Assembly (NCBI GenBank): GCA_021234155.1
Contig: JAJEKV010000010.1
Location: 15,176,189-15,240,188 of the forward strand
Length of the DNA: 64,000 nt
From: Isoetes taiwanensis
Taxonomy: Eukaryota; Streptophyta; Lycopodiopsida; Isoetales; Isoetaceae
Direction: 5' to 3'
In this document: in pieces, positions 35,147 to 44,357 of the stretch
Layout of the letters: every line of letters begins with the position of its first letter
How positions within the stretch are numbered: position 1 is the first letter of the stretch
Position numbers and translations under genes: made by a program
Notes under the pieces: model-generated
The model's input: only the letters and a program-made list of their open reading frames with translations
Database searches by the model: none
Told to the model about the DNA's origin: nothing

Positions 35147-35308
35147 GAACTTGCTTAATTAGTAACTGGAAAACGAGACTAGAGAGTTTGATGTTTCGCG
35201 GATATTCTTTATTTTAGCATATGCCATAATGCATTTCGTGATCACATGAATTCATCCGAATATGGTTGAGCATGTTATGGCTTAAAATAAAAATACTGGA
35301 TCGCACTA

Positions 35309-35415
35309 GCACTGCCTCGAAGATGCTCGAGGAGGAAAGAGATGTGCAAGAATATGTCTCGCACTGCCTTTGAAGATGCTCGAGGAGGAAAGAGAGATAC
35401 AAGAATAGGTGTCTC
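35309..35415 (+). repeat. 52-base tandem duplication
   Basis: GCACTGCCTCGAAGATGCTC begins the first unit and GCACTGCCTTTGAAGATGCT the second. Both continue with GAGGAGGAAAGAGA. The copies are near-identical, so the duplication is recent compared with the decay of its surroundings. Confidence 0.8.
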
Positions 35416-35582
35416 GATCTATCGACCAACAAGATAGCATCTCCAACTACTAAATTTTTGGGCTTACGAGCATACATGCCCTTTCTACATTTATGGTGAT
35501 ACAATTGACAAATAAAGTATCAATCGCATTATAACGACATTAATTTCACATGGTATAAACGAGTTTTCCACCACCATGTTTG

Positions 35583-35774
35583 TTACAGCATGATAATCGC
35601 AGACTCCAAAAAACTAGGCGAGATGTTCAGAAGAAAGACATGCACTTCCCTCCGGCCTGCTAAAAGACCAGCAATTCCAAAGCACACAGCGCCCCAACTA
35701 TGCATATCTATGTGAAAGATAGTGGTTGGTGCAACTACCAAGTGCAAAGGTGCATCTAAGTAAGAAAAGGACAA
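35583..35774 (-). pseudogene. Coding-like fragment, methyltransferase-like motif I
   Basis: A 63-codon minus frame reads IDMHSWGAVCFGIAGLLAGR, then REVHVFLLNISPSFLESAI. The pattern G-I-A-x-L-L-A-G-R-R followed about ten residues later by P-x-F-L-E-x-A resembles the SAM-binding motif I and the following acidic-strand region of DNA N6/N4-methyltransferases. The central Gly-x-Gly is altered (W-G-A). It could instead be a worn kinase subdomain IX (D-x-x-S-W-G). Identity is uncertain and the frame is short. Confidence 0.25.
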
Positions 35775-36098
35775 AGATGCGTATTATATTTATGTGAATA
35801 AGGTAGTGGTTATAAACCTTAACAAAGTCATTTGAAATAATGAACAAGCGTATATTTATACTGTTAGTTATTTTACTATAACTCATATTATTGGATGAAA
35901 TAGTTGCAAAATGGCATTTCTGCACCCATATTTGAAGTCGCTTTGGGGTCCGTCTGGAACTCCTCGCTGCATGTACTCTCCCGGAGGACCTTGGATCTAA
36001 TAGAGCATGAACTATGTCACGCTGGATTTGCAAGAAAGAACAAGAAAAGAGAATGGTGATGGTGAAAGAAAATAATGTGACCACAATAATCGAGGAAA

Positions 36099-36112
36099 TG
36101 TTCTGATAACAA
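36099..36112 (-). other. PBS-like site next to LTR-like block B
   Basis: The minus strand reads TGTTATCAGAAC one base after the block ends in TTTCA. This is close to the plant tRNA-Met PBS TGGTATCAGAGC. It shows that block B acts as a 5' LTR for an element reading toward lower coordinates, that is, toward the gypsy relic. Confidence 0.65.
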
Positions 36113-36527
36113 TGAAATACATGAGCTCGTAATCGAGAGGGAACAAAATTGAGACAAGACTCAAAACCTTATCTAAAAATCATGTGCTAGTTTCGCTATA
36201 TATATATAGTAATAATGGCCTTTGGCCCAAAATAGACTCTCTCGACTATTCTCTGCGGCCACCCCTTGAAGAAAGCCCGACGCAGGTGAATGTTGGCGGC
36301 CTCTTCAAAGCCTATAATCACGCCGACGCCGACGCTAGTAGTGACGGGCCGCTACTTGTCGAGCGGGCGCCTGACGCCAGCGTGGTCTTTGTCTCACAGG
36401 ACCATCAGCTGGTCTCTGCGGAGCCTTTGACGGACCCGCGCCTTGGCCAGGACTTGGACTTGACTTGGTCCGTCAGATGATGAATAGTCCCTTGCATCAG
36501 GAGGCACAGGACTACCGTAAGCCACCA
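36113..36527 (-). repeat. LTR-like block L, copy B
   Basis: About 415 bases. Read on the minus strand it starts TGGTGGCTTACGG and ends TATTTCA, so it has TG...CA termini. It contains a TATA run (TATATATATAG) downstream of GGGCCAAAGGCCAT. It matches 22,741-23,120. A 98-codon plus frame (36,184-36,480) inside it is not kept in copy A. Confidence 0.7.
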
Positions 36528-37624
36528 TATTTTGGCCCACCCTTAAAACAACACCTGTATATGTTTCGCTACATGTTTATTATTGCATATGATCACACAC
36601 TCATGTTTGGAGGAATTCTTTTATAGTAGAGATAACTTATAAACAAATAATTTCCACTGCTTTTTGTTATTGTATATTGCATATGATCACACTCATAAGC
36701 TTAGAGGAATTTGCTTTTATAATACATGTATAAGGTGAATGTACATATATGAAACCTTTTTTAGCAAATAATGGCTATCCTTTACTCATTAGATATATGT
36801 TAAATCATCTCTACTTTCCTCTTATATGCTTATCTAATGTATATTTACATGAGAATATCCATTTCAGGCCAGAGCTATTAGCCATGTATCAAAAGCCAAT
36901 CTTAGGGTGTGTTGATACTAGGGTTTGCAACCTTAGCCTAGCAACATTGGGCTTGGTTTCCTATATTATGCATAAAATAAAATGGTTGTGGATATACTAT
37001 ATGTGTGAAAAACTCATGTGTCGCTATTGTAGCAGGAAACATTTACAAGTTTCTGAATTTACAGCCAAAGAACTGGCAATCTTTAACTAGTATAGTATAG
37101 TAGTATATATAGTATATATACAACTCCAATGCTTTTCATGTTTCATTCTTTTTTCTCGGCCATTTCACTTATATCGATTTTCATATCCCATTAAGGATCA
37201 CAAATTGCACCGCCTCCCTGTTCTTCTCTCTTGAAAGCAAGGGTGCATATGCATAAAAAGGCAACCAAATTGAGAATGAAGGTCATCGTGGGTAGGGTTT
37301 TTGAGGAGCAAATTCGCGTTAGATACCATCCTTGTCCATATCGTCAACTGTTCGAAAGTGCTAAGGATTGAATATAAGTATACAACCGCGGGCGGTGTGG
37401 TAACAAGTGCTCACCGCAGTAACTAAGGATTTAAACTAGTGAACCATGACGGGTTTTCACTCTGCCCTCCCACCCGAGGCAACCCTCTCGTAAGAAAGAC
37501 CTTTGTTTCTATAGATACACGCGCAATTTTTTCAAGACGCTGGCTACATCCTTTGAATCCAGGCTCAAAACCCGGGTGATCAGCAGTTGAACTTCCGGGT
37601 TTTTCTTGCCACCACTCCTTCCTC
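36528..37624. other. Unassigned region left of the LINE
   Basis: Contains an imperfect duplication around 36,571-36,710 (both parts share TTGCATATGATCACAC and GAGGAATT). A 113-codon plus frame at 36,749-37,090 starts MKPFLANNGYPLLIRYML and has no motif I know. A TA-rich microsatellite (37,088-37,121) follows. The last part may be the upstream half of the copia relic split by the LINE. Confidence 0.35.
37088..37121 (+). repeat. TAGTATA microsatellite
   Basis: AGTATAGTATAGTAGTATAT and AGTATATATAC form a short TA/GTA simple repeat. Confidence 0.75.
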
Positions 37625-37635
37625 AACATTTGCCA
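37625..37635 (+). repeat. LINE target-site duplication, left copy
   Basis: AACATTTGCCA here is repeated exactly at 44,347-44,357, directly after the poly(A) run. This is the variable-length target duplication expected of target-primed reverse transcription. Confidence 0.82.
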
Positions 37636-37831
37636 CTAGATCGTGACTAGGAAGGCGATGGCGGGCGGCGGCGCAACCTTAGCGCCTTTCGTATCGGAGA
37701 CGGGACGTCTGTGTATACGGGTAAGTCGCACTGCTCAATCTCTTGGGGCTCTCCCTTGTTTCTGCCTGATCCTCCCACTGCCTTTTAGCCGCTATATCCC
37801 CTCACCGCCGTCCTTAACTGCTGGATATTTA

Positions 37832-39040
37832 ATCATGGATAGTGGACCCACCCAATCCAATCACCGCCAAAGGATGCTTCCCCGCCTCCGCCTAACATGC
37901 ATAAGGCAAAGCCACCATGTTGTTGCGCCTTGTCTCCCATTGCCCTCACTGTAAACCCCAATCAAGATCACCTTCTGACAAATCAAGGAAAAATGGTGGA
38001 TGCCTTGCCTTGTATCGGCCCGGCCTCAAGGAGCTCCGGATTGGGACAACTATGCTGTCAGGAAAACTCTAGCTTCCCAAGACCGGCCACGCCAATTCTA
38101 CTCAAACAATGAATGGCTCGAACGCATTTCCAACAAGAAGCCCGAGCAACTCTCGCAACAATCGACATAAGGTATCCATCTCAACTTTGATTCGGTTAAA
38201 GCTAGATTCTCTCATCTAGATAAAGTTGCGATTATTGGCTGGACCCGAGAAAGAAGGCATTAAGCTTGATGTCGAGCCCTCAAGAATTCTTCACCAGACC
38301 GAAGCATTCCAAATCTCTACGCATCTAATCGGCTTCACCAATTTTCTTTATGGTGGAACTCGCCTCCCTGAGGCTTCTAACCCCGTCTTGCAACAAGGCG
38401 ATTCATCACTTGGGATTCCAGAAGTTTCAAAATGGGACTACAAATTCAATCCTCTGCTGGAGTCCTCCTTTGTGGTATTTGTCTCCTCGTCATGACTCCT
38501 CAACCCAAGAGCAACGAATGCCGACCGCTCGTAGTCCTCGCTTAATCATGGGCATTTCATCTCGTCCACTTTAAACCTCGACCGCCCCATAGCTTTTGTT
38601 CAGCTTTGGATCTTTGCGACCCTATCCCCAAGAGATTGAATTTTTGACTTATTTGGTACTAAATGTGTTTTTCCTGAGCCGGAGTGGTCTTCCTCTGTAT
38701 GTGCAATCTGCAACAAAGACTACATGGTGGACAAAATGTCAACCCGTCCACCCTATGAATATTGATAGTGGGAATCAACACGTTTCTTCTCAGAGAAATT
38801 TCCTCTCCGGTATCAGATTGCCAAGAACCATCGGCAACAAACAATGAAGGTGGTATTCAACATTATAATATCAATGGGAGTCGAGAAGAAATCAAAGAAG
38901 GAAAATACAAAGAGAAAAAATCAGTAAGCAAATTATGATCTTCAATGCATTACGTTAAGCCTTGCTGGTGAAAGAAACACCGAAGAGATTCAGAAATACC
39001 TGAACATCAAGGTTCCTTCAAAGGGCATTGCTGAATATCT
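37832..39040 (+). pseudogene. LINE ORF1, N-terminal part, frameshifted
   Basis: ORF1 likely starts near ATGGATAGTGGACCCACCC (37,835). Patches such as QFYSNNEWLERISNKKPEQ (about 38,095-38,150), AIIGWTRERR-like sequence near 38,235 and WDYKFNPLLES near 38,440 follow the plant LINE Gag-like (DUF4283-type) layout. A CAICNKDYM patch near 38,705 may be a worn zinc knuckle. The protein would bind LINE RNA. Stops and frameshifts interrupt it about every 60-90 codons. Confidence 0.55.
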
Positions 39041-39045
39041 TGGGT

Positions 39046-39962
39046 AAGAACAAAAAAAAAGCAATTTCGCCCAACAAGGTGAATACATTGCGAAATTTAA
39101 TAAGGAAAGCCCACCATTCAAAATTTATCGGGACTCTGAGTTTGAAATAGCAAAGAAATACTCTGTCCAACCAACCATTGGATGCGGTTCTTCTAAAATC
39201 TCAAACCAAACCTCCAATCAGTTTGCCCCTCTGGCAAGCTGCAATGATGATACCATTGAAGATCTCACTGAGGTGGATCAATCAGATAAGACATACCAGG
39301 CAGCCGACTCAGAGAAGGATAATTCTTTGACAGAAACAAACAACCTCTTGAAAGGGAAAGATAAGCAAGTACATGGAAAGAAGCCTTCTGGAACACAGAA
39401 AGATTCATCTCCCCGAAAGACTTCTGGACAAGAAGGAATATATGAACAACCTGGGAGTGTGGCTCAATCAATTAACATCCCTCTCCTTCCCACTGATAAC
39501 TTCTCCCTCTCACCCTCATCTCCCCCATGCCCGGAAGACATCCAATCCTCTTGTGACTTGACCATCAATTGCAGGGGCTTGGCTGACAAAAATAGTTCTG
39601 AAGATGTGGATACAGTGGAGCAAGTACAAGTACAAGAATTTCTTCAAGAGACATCTCATCAAAAACCAACTCAACAAGTCAAGCAACCTATCCAGGTAAG
39701 TGACTCAACTCTTGGTTTAGAAAAAACTTCCTCTGTGTTCTTCAACTACAACCCAGAGTGTGATGAGTTAGATAGCATAGAATCTGAGGCCCAGATCCCA
39801 GACTCCCCGGATGGATCCAAATATTTGCTCTCAGATATCAGCAATATCCCTACCCCTAAAAGGAAGGGTAGAGGCAAAGCAAAGAATTATAAGGATTTGC
39901 CAAAAAGTGGACCCGCAACTAATACCAGAGACTCTGCTATCAGACTCAGTCAATCTTGTTAA
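39046..39962 (+). CDS. LINE ORF1, C-terminal part, open frame
   Basis: One frame stays open for about 305 codons and ends in a stop at 39,962. The first in-frame Met is at 39,273 (MDQSDKTYQ), but the frame is open upstream, so this Met is unlikely to be the real start. The product is low-complexity, Ser/Gln/Pro-rich, and ends in a basic stretch (PKRKGRGKAKNYKDLPKSG) that suits RNA binding or nuclear entry. The stop lies 41 bases before the ORF2 Met, the usual ORF1-ORF2 spacing. No known catalytic domain is expected or seen. Confidence 0.7.
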
Positions 39963-40003
39963 TTGGCCTCTCTCTCTTTTCCTCCTTTCTCTCCTCCTAA
40001 GAA

Positions 40004-41077
40004 ATGAGAATTATCTCATGGAACCTTAGGGGCATTAAAGGCCCTGTCAAAAGAAGGCGCTTCATTTCTCAGATTAGGGAATTCAAAGCTGATGTTATCC
40101 TTCTCCAAGAACATCATCTCCCCTTGTTCGAAGCCTCCAATCTCGGAAGTTGGATTCAAGATAAATCTTCCTCAATCTTCATCCCAGCTCAAGGAACCAA
40201 AGCTGGTATTGCAACTATTTGGAAAGATCTTGATGTGTATGACCTATTCAATAGCCCAGCCAACTTCTGGCAAGCAATCTGCTGCAACATTGCTGGAAAT
40301 AAGATTGGCATTTTAAATGTTTATGCCCCTACTGAGCCTAGAGATAGAACTCCAGTCTGGGAAGAAATCAACCTTTGGATGTCTTCCAGGAATGAGATTC
40401 AGGATTGGATTCTAGCTGGTGACTGGAATAACACTCCCAACTGGGAGTTAAAACTTGGGAGTAAAATCAATATGTCTAGAGGGGAGAAAACTGCCTGGGA
40501 TAATCTTATTAATACTCATGGCCTAATATATATCCCTTCTTCCAATGCTAAGTTTACCTGGAGTAATAAAAGAAATGGTCAAGACAGAACCTACTGCACC
40601 CTTGACAGATTCTATATCTCCAATCCCAATGCCAATTTTCTGGACAACTGTGTTGTGAATGGTGACGAGGGCAATATTCTTTCTGATCACTCTCCCCAAA
40701 TTCTTGACACAGCTGATAGGCTTTTTGTTCATCCCAAATCCACTTCTCCCTTCAAGTTGAATACTAGCCTTCTCAACAAATTGGACTTTGTCAATGACTT
40801 TATCCAGTTCTATCAATCTAAGCCTCCTATAGGTACTCACCAATCCATGAGCAACTTCAGTAAAAAGATAAAAGAATGTAAAGGTTGGATCAAAGAGTGG
40901 GGGAAACGATTCCATAAAAAATTAGTTGCTGAGAAGATTCAGCTGGTAACCTCCATCAAAGAAGTCAGACAGGGAATCCATTTGTCTCCAACCAACCCCT
41001 CTCTCCACCATCAGGAAGTTGAGCTAGAGAATAAATTTCATAGCGTGGAAGAGAGAGAGCCAAAGAATGGCCCCTGA
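40004..41077 (+). CDS. LINE ORF2, AP-endonuclease domain
   Basis: 357 codons of clean sequence. It starts MRIISWNLRGI, the classic plant L1 ORF2 start, with Asn7 in the first endonuclease box. Glu36 lies in VILLQEHH, GDWN is at residues 139-142, TWSNKR near 185-190, LDRFYIS near 200-206 and the catalytic SDH at 227-229. All key residues of the exonuclease-endonuclease-phosphatase fold are present, so this domain could still nick DNA. Residues 250-357 are the linker into RT. The frame ends at TGA 41,077 where family members continue, so the protein is truncated before RT. Confidence 0.92.
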   Translation: MRIISWNLRGIKGPVKRRRFISQIREFKADVILLQEHHLPLFEASNLGSWIQDKSSSIFIPAQGTKAGIATIWKDLDVYDLFNSPANFWQAICCNIAGNKIGILNVYAPTEPRDRTPVWEEINLWMSSRNEIQDWILAGDWNNTPNWELKLGSKINMSRGEKTAWDNLINTHGLIYIPSSNAKFTWSNKRNGQDRTYCTLDRFYISNPNANFLDNCVVNGDEGNILSDHSPQILDTADRLFVHPKSTSPFKLNTSLLNKLDFVNDFIQFYQSKPPIGTHQSMSNFSKKIKECKGWIKEWGKRFHKKLVAEKIQLVTSIKEVRQGIHLSPTNPSLHHQEVELENKFHSVEEREPKNGP

Positions 41078-42700
41078 GCCAAGATCAAGCTTTCATTATT
41101 CATATGGATAATTGGTGTACCAGCTTACTTCTTTCCGCATCGGCTAAAAAGATGGTTAACAATGCCATTTCGCCTTATCAACAATAGCTCGGCAGTATTG
41201 AGGTAACTAATGACAAGGGAGATTGAGATTGAATTTCTAATACTTACCAAAGCCTCTTTTCAAGACCTCCTCACAATGCATGCAAAGATCGTGGATGAGT
41301 GCTGCATCGATGTTTTCAACACCATTGAGCCCCCAGAACTCCTATGAATGAAGAGGTCTTGTTGCCCCTGATGAGTATGAAATCTGATACCCCGAATAAT
41401 GGAAAAGGGTAAAGCCCTCAAATGTGATGTGGTTTCCGGAAATTTCTTTATTAAATTTTGGGAGATTATGAAAGAGAGGATTTCATTAACTTTGTGCAAG
41501 GCGCTTGGGGCTGCTAGCCTACACCCCGGCTCTAGCTTTATAGCTTTGATCCCCAAAGTGAATTCTACTAAGAAGGGGATTTCGGTGCACGGAGACCAAT
41601 CTCACCAATGCTATTCTATAAGTTATAGCTAAAAATCATAGCTACTAGATTATGAGCCACTCAAGATAATATAAGGAAGAACCAATCATTCCTAAGATGT
41701 TCATCCTAGATAACTACATAGTCAGCCTTCAGGCAATTCATTGGAATAGGCTTTCCAAACGTAATCGTATGATTGTCAAGCTGATTTTAAAAGAGCTCTT
41801 TGACTCTATAAGGTGGGATTTTCAAAAGCACCGCACTGCTTAAGCATCCATCCTCCTAACGTAGAAAATTATGGGTCTTAATAAAATGCCTATATTCTCA
41901 CCGCTTCATTAATCCAGTTCACAAATTTTTCCTATTGAAGTCGCACAGCTTCCTTGCCTCCCCCACCTTTTCTCTCAGATTGCTGAAATTTAACCCCGCT
42001 GGTGTTAGTTTGAGAGTTTAAACAAGCTCAAAGGCCTTTAAAATGCCTCTCGCTAATGACTATCTCATAATTATCCTTCAAGACGCTAGATGATACCTTC
42101 TTCATCATTCTCGGCCAATCGTGATTACTTCTCTTAATCCTATTCATCTTATTAAAAAGTTTTTGGGACTCACCGAGTGGTGTCAATATGGACAAATGCA
42201 AGATCCTTTAGAACGTTGGACCCTAATTTTGATACCTTTTGGGATAAAGATTGTGGAGCCAAATCAAGCTACTACTTTGTTGGCCTCCTCTTGCCATCAA
42301 TCTCTAACAATAAGTGCTTGGGATCCAATCATAAACAGTAAGAAAAGAAAGTGGGTTGTTTGTAAAACTTTATGTCCTTTGTCGAAGAGTTACTTTAGCT
42401 TAACTCCATCCTAGCTAGCACTTCATGTCTATTATTCCTCTCGCCTCGAGAAGCGCATAAAAATCCTACAATCAACTTGAGCAAATCATAAGGAAATACA
42501 TTTGGGATGGTATGCACTCGGGTGAGTTGGTCGGATATTGCTCTTCCTGTGAAGATGGGAGGGCTTGGCCGCAGCGATCTCCTCCTCAGCTCGCAAATTT
42601 CGAGCCAAGTACATATGGAAAGCGCATTCATGGAACGACTTCTAAAGTTCAATGTTCCGGATTGAGGCTAGTAAACCCTTTGGCAGCTCCACGCTGGAAA
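41078..42700 (+). pseudogene. LINE ORF2 reverse transcriptase, frameshifted
   Basis: Across frames: FFIKFWEIMKERISLTLCKA (41,435-41,500), SSFIALIPKVNSTKKG (41,530-41,580), a VSLQAIHWNR patch (41,720-41,755), FDSIRWDF at about 41,800-41,823 (motif A region) and MPLANDYLIII at about 42,040-42,081 where the family has Y/F-A-D-D. Later ISWSDIALPVKMGGLGRSDL (42,520-42,580) is the conserved W-x-x-I-x-x-P-x-x-x-G-G-L-G block. The polymerase is broken by many indels, and the catalytic box reads A-N-D-Y instead of A-D-D. Confidence 0.85.
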
Positions 42701-44250
42701 CATGAGCTTCCCCGGGATTCTCGCTATACTCAATTTGATCCAGCTCCTAATACTTCCTCTATCATCGAATTTAATGAAAGCTTGGAACACCATCTCTCCC
42801 AGCTTATACTCATAAAGCCATCATCGATGTTAAAAAATGCCGATACTTCTTTGGTCGTGATGTCTTGCCAATGACCAAGCTCTCGTGTTCTAGTCAAGCT
42901 CAACATCCCATCCTTTTAAAAAATGGAGGTCTCACCGGGATCACAAAAGTAAAGGATCTCGCATAATAAAGTTCAAAGATGGAAAAGTTGGGTCCTAAAT
43001 TACCCTTATATGTTAAATGGGTCAATTGACCTATAGGAAGAATCTTCCTTCACATTATGTCCAAAATCTCGATGTTCAAGAATGTTTAGATAACCCCCAA
43101 CCCATACCGATGCTAGAAGGTCAGGATGATATATTGTTAAGAATGCCTACAAAGCATTGCTCATACCAAACCCTCAAAGCCATTAAGCCGAGGGATGACC
43201 CAAGATAGACATATATTAAATCACTAAAAAAATATTATTTGATCTCCTATGCTCAACCCAAAATTAAGATATGTGTCCTGAAAATCCCCGTGAGATCATG
43301 GCATTCCTTCTTCCAAACAACCCCTCAATCACAATTGCTCCTCGGCCTTTGATACCAATTGTAGTTATGTTCCACCTGCTGAAACCATTCAACATATCTC
43401 TTTGCATGTCCAATATTCAAGAGTTTTGATTTGATCCCACCTACCTCGAGCCCTTAAAGGTATCAACATTGGGAACAATAGATCCTTAAAATGTAGCTTC
43501 TAGCCTCAAGTAGCTGAAGAAAATTACTTTCAATACAATCAAGCACATCAATTCTATGGGTTGTTTGGTTGCATAGAAACATGGTGGCTTTTTAACCCAA
43601 GAGTTAACATCTCTGGATGAAGGTTGTACGGCGTGTTGAGGTGTAATAAGACAAAGAATGGCACATAAGAGACAATTTTAGAAGATGACTACTTAATCTG
43701 TAATGGAACAAACTAGGATCTTCATAGGTTCTAGTGGTTTTTGTATGTAGCAAAGATGAACCTAACAGTTGATGTGCTTTGTCTCATACGTAGCCACTGC
43801 ATTCAATCACAACTGTGCCTCCCAAAACCACGATTGAAGACCCTCCTGAGGGTGCCCTCGACTCTTTGGCTCTTACAATAGTCGAGTATCCCTGGATGTT
43901 CTTCCAAATTGCCTTCCTCATATGTCTCTCATTATGTCGCGATGGATACCGATGTTGTCCCTTTGGATCGGCTCCCTTCCTCACTTTTGAGCCTTTCTAC
44001 CTGAGGAGCAGCTATACTGCTCGTGAATATGTACTCACCATCATAGGCGCATTTGTCGAAAAGGGTGGAAGAATTGTCTTCTGTAAAACTCAGCTTTGGT
44101 TGTATGTTTTGCCCCGAATATTCACAGATTCTTTGGGTTTGGGTACTAACCTACGCTGCATAGTCAAGGGACATGTCGAGGATGCTTTTGTCACTCCCCG
44201 CTGGGTGCTAGCTTCTGAGGACTCCTTTCATGTATTCCTTTCCGAGGCGT
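42701..44250 (+). pseudogene. LINE ORF2 C-terminal region
   Basis: Around 43,360-43,425 translation gives CSYVPPAETIQHISLHV, close to the zf-RVT pattern C-x-x-C-x-x-x-x-E-T-x-x-H-x-x-x-x-C. A 145-codon plus frame at 43,815-44,252 (starts MPPKTTIEDPPEGALDSLAL) lies after it. I do not recognise RNase H motifs there, but its place just before the 3' UTR fits the end of ORF2 or a 3' addition. Confidence 0.55.
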
Positions 44251-44261
44251 AAGGCTAATCT

Positions 44262-44348
44262 CCTAGTATGGATTTTTACTATCCCCTACTCCACTTCATG
44301 TAATCTCTTATGATTAATATAAATCTTCCCTTCAAAAAAAAAAAAAAA
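44262..44348 (+). other. LINE 3' UTR end and poly(A) tail
   Basis: CTCTTATGATTAATATAAATC precedes CTTCCCTTC and a run of about 15 A at 44,334-44,348. This is the usual 3' end of plant L1 elements and fixes the plus orientation. Confidence 0.88.
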
Positions 44349-44357
44349 CATTTGCCA
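44347..44357 (+). repeat. LINE target-site duplication, right copy
   Basis: AACATTTGCCA, identical to 37,625-37,635. Two of the first bases are shared with the A tail, so the true duplication is 9-11 bases. Confidence 0.82.

Larger units (their letters stand above)
35147..36098. other. Segment between repeat Z copy B and LTR-like block B
   Basis: About 950 bases where copy A has only about 160. The last part (36,031-36,098) matches the leader beside block A. The rest holds a 52-base tandem duplication (35,309-35,415) and a minus-strand coding-like patch (35,583-35,774). It is either an insertion in copy B or a deletion in copy A. Confidence 0.45.
37636..44346 (+). mobile_element. L1-type LINE retrotransposon, full-length size
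   Basis: A 6.7-kb non-LTR element bounded by an 11-bp target duplication, with ORF1, ORF2 (AP-endonuclease, RT, zinc-finger-like end) and an A-rich tail. Length and domain order are those of plant L1 elements. The ORF1 tail and the endonuclease are open and look intact, while the 5' part of ORF1 and the RT half of ORF2 are broken by many indels. The GC-rich start (AGGAAGGCGATGGCGGGCG) fits a LINE 5' end. Confidence 0.88.

Noticed and set aside
35583-35774. Protein kinase fragment
   Set aside because: D-x-x-S-W-G fits subdomain IX loosely, but no other kinase motif is nearby. The methyltransferase reading is slightly better and is still weak.
36749-37090. 113-codon open frame as a gene
   Set aside because: AT-rich, no motif, and located in repeat-derived sequence. 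Reported only in the region note.
43815-44252. Independent 145-codon gene
   Set aside because: It lies within LINE bounds set by the target duplication, just before the 3' UTR, so it is treated as part of the element.
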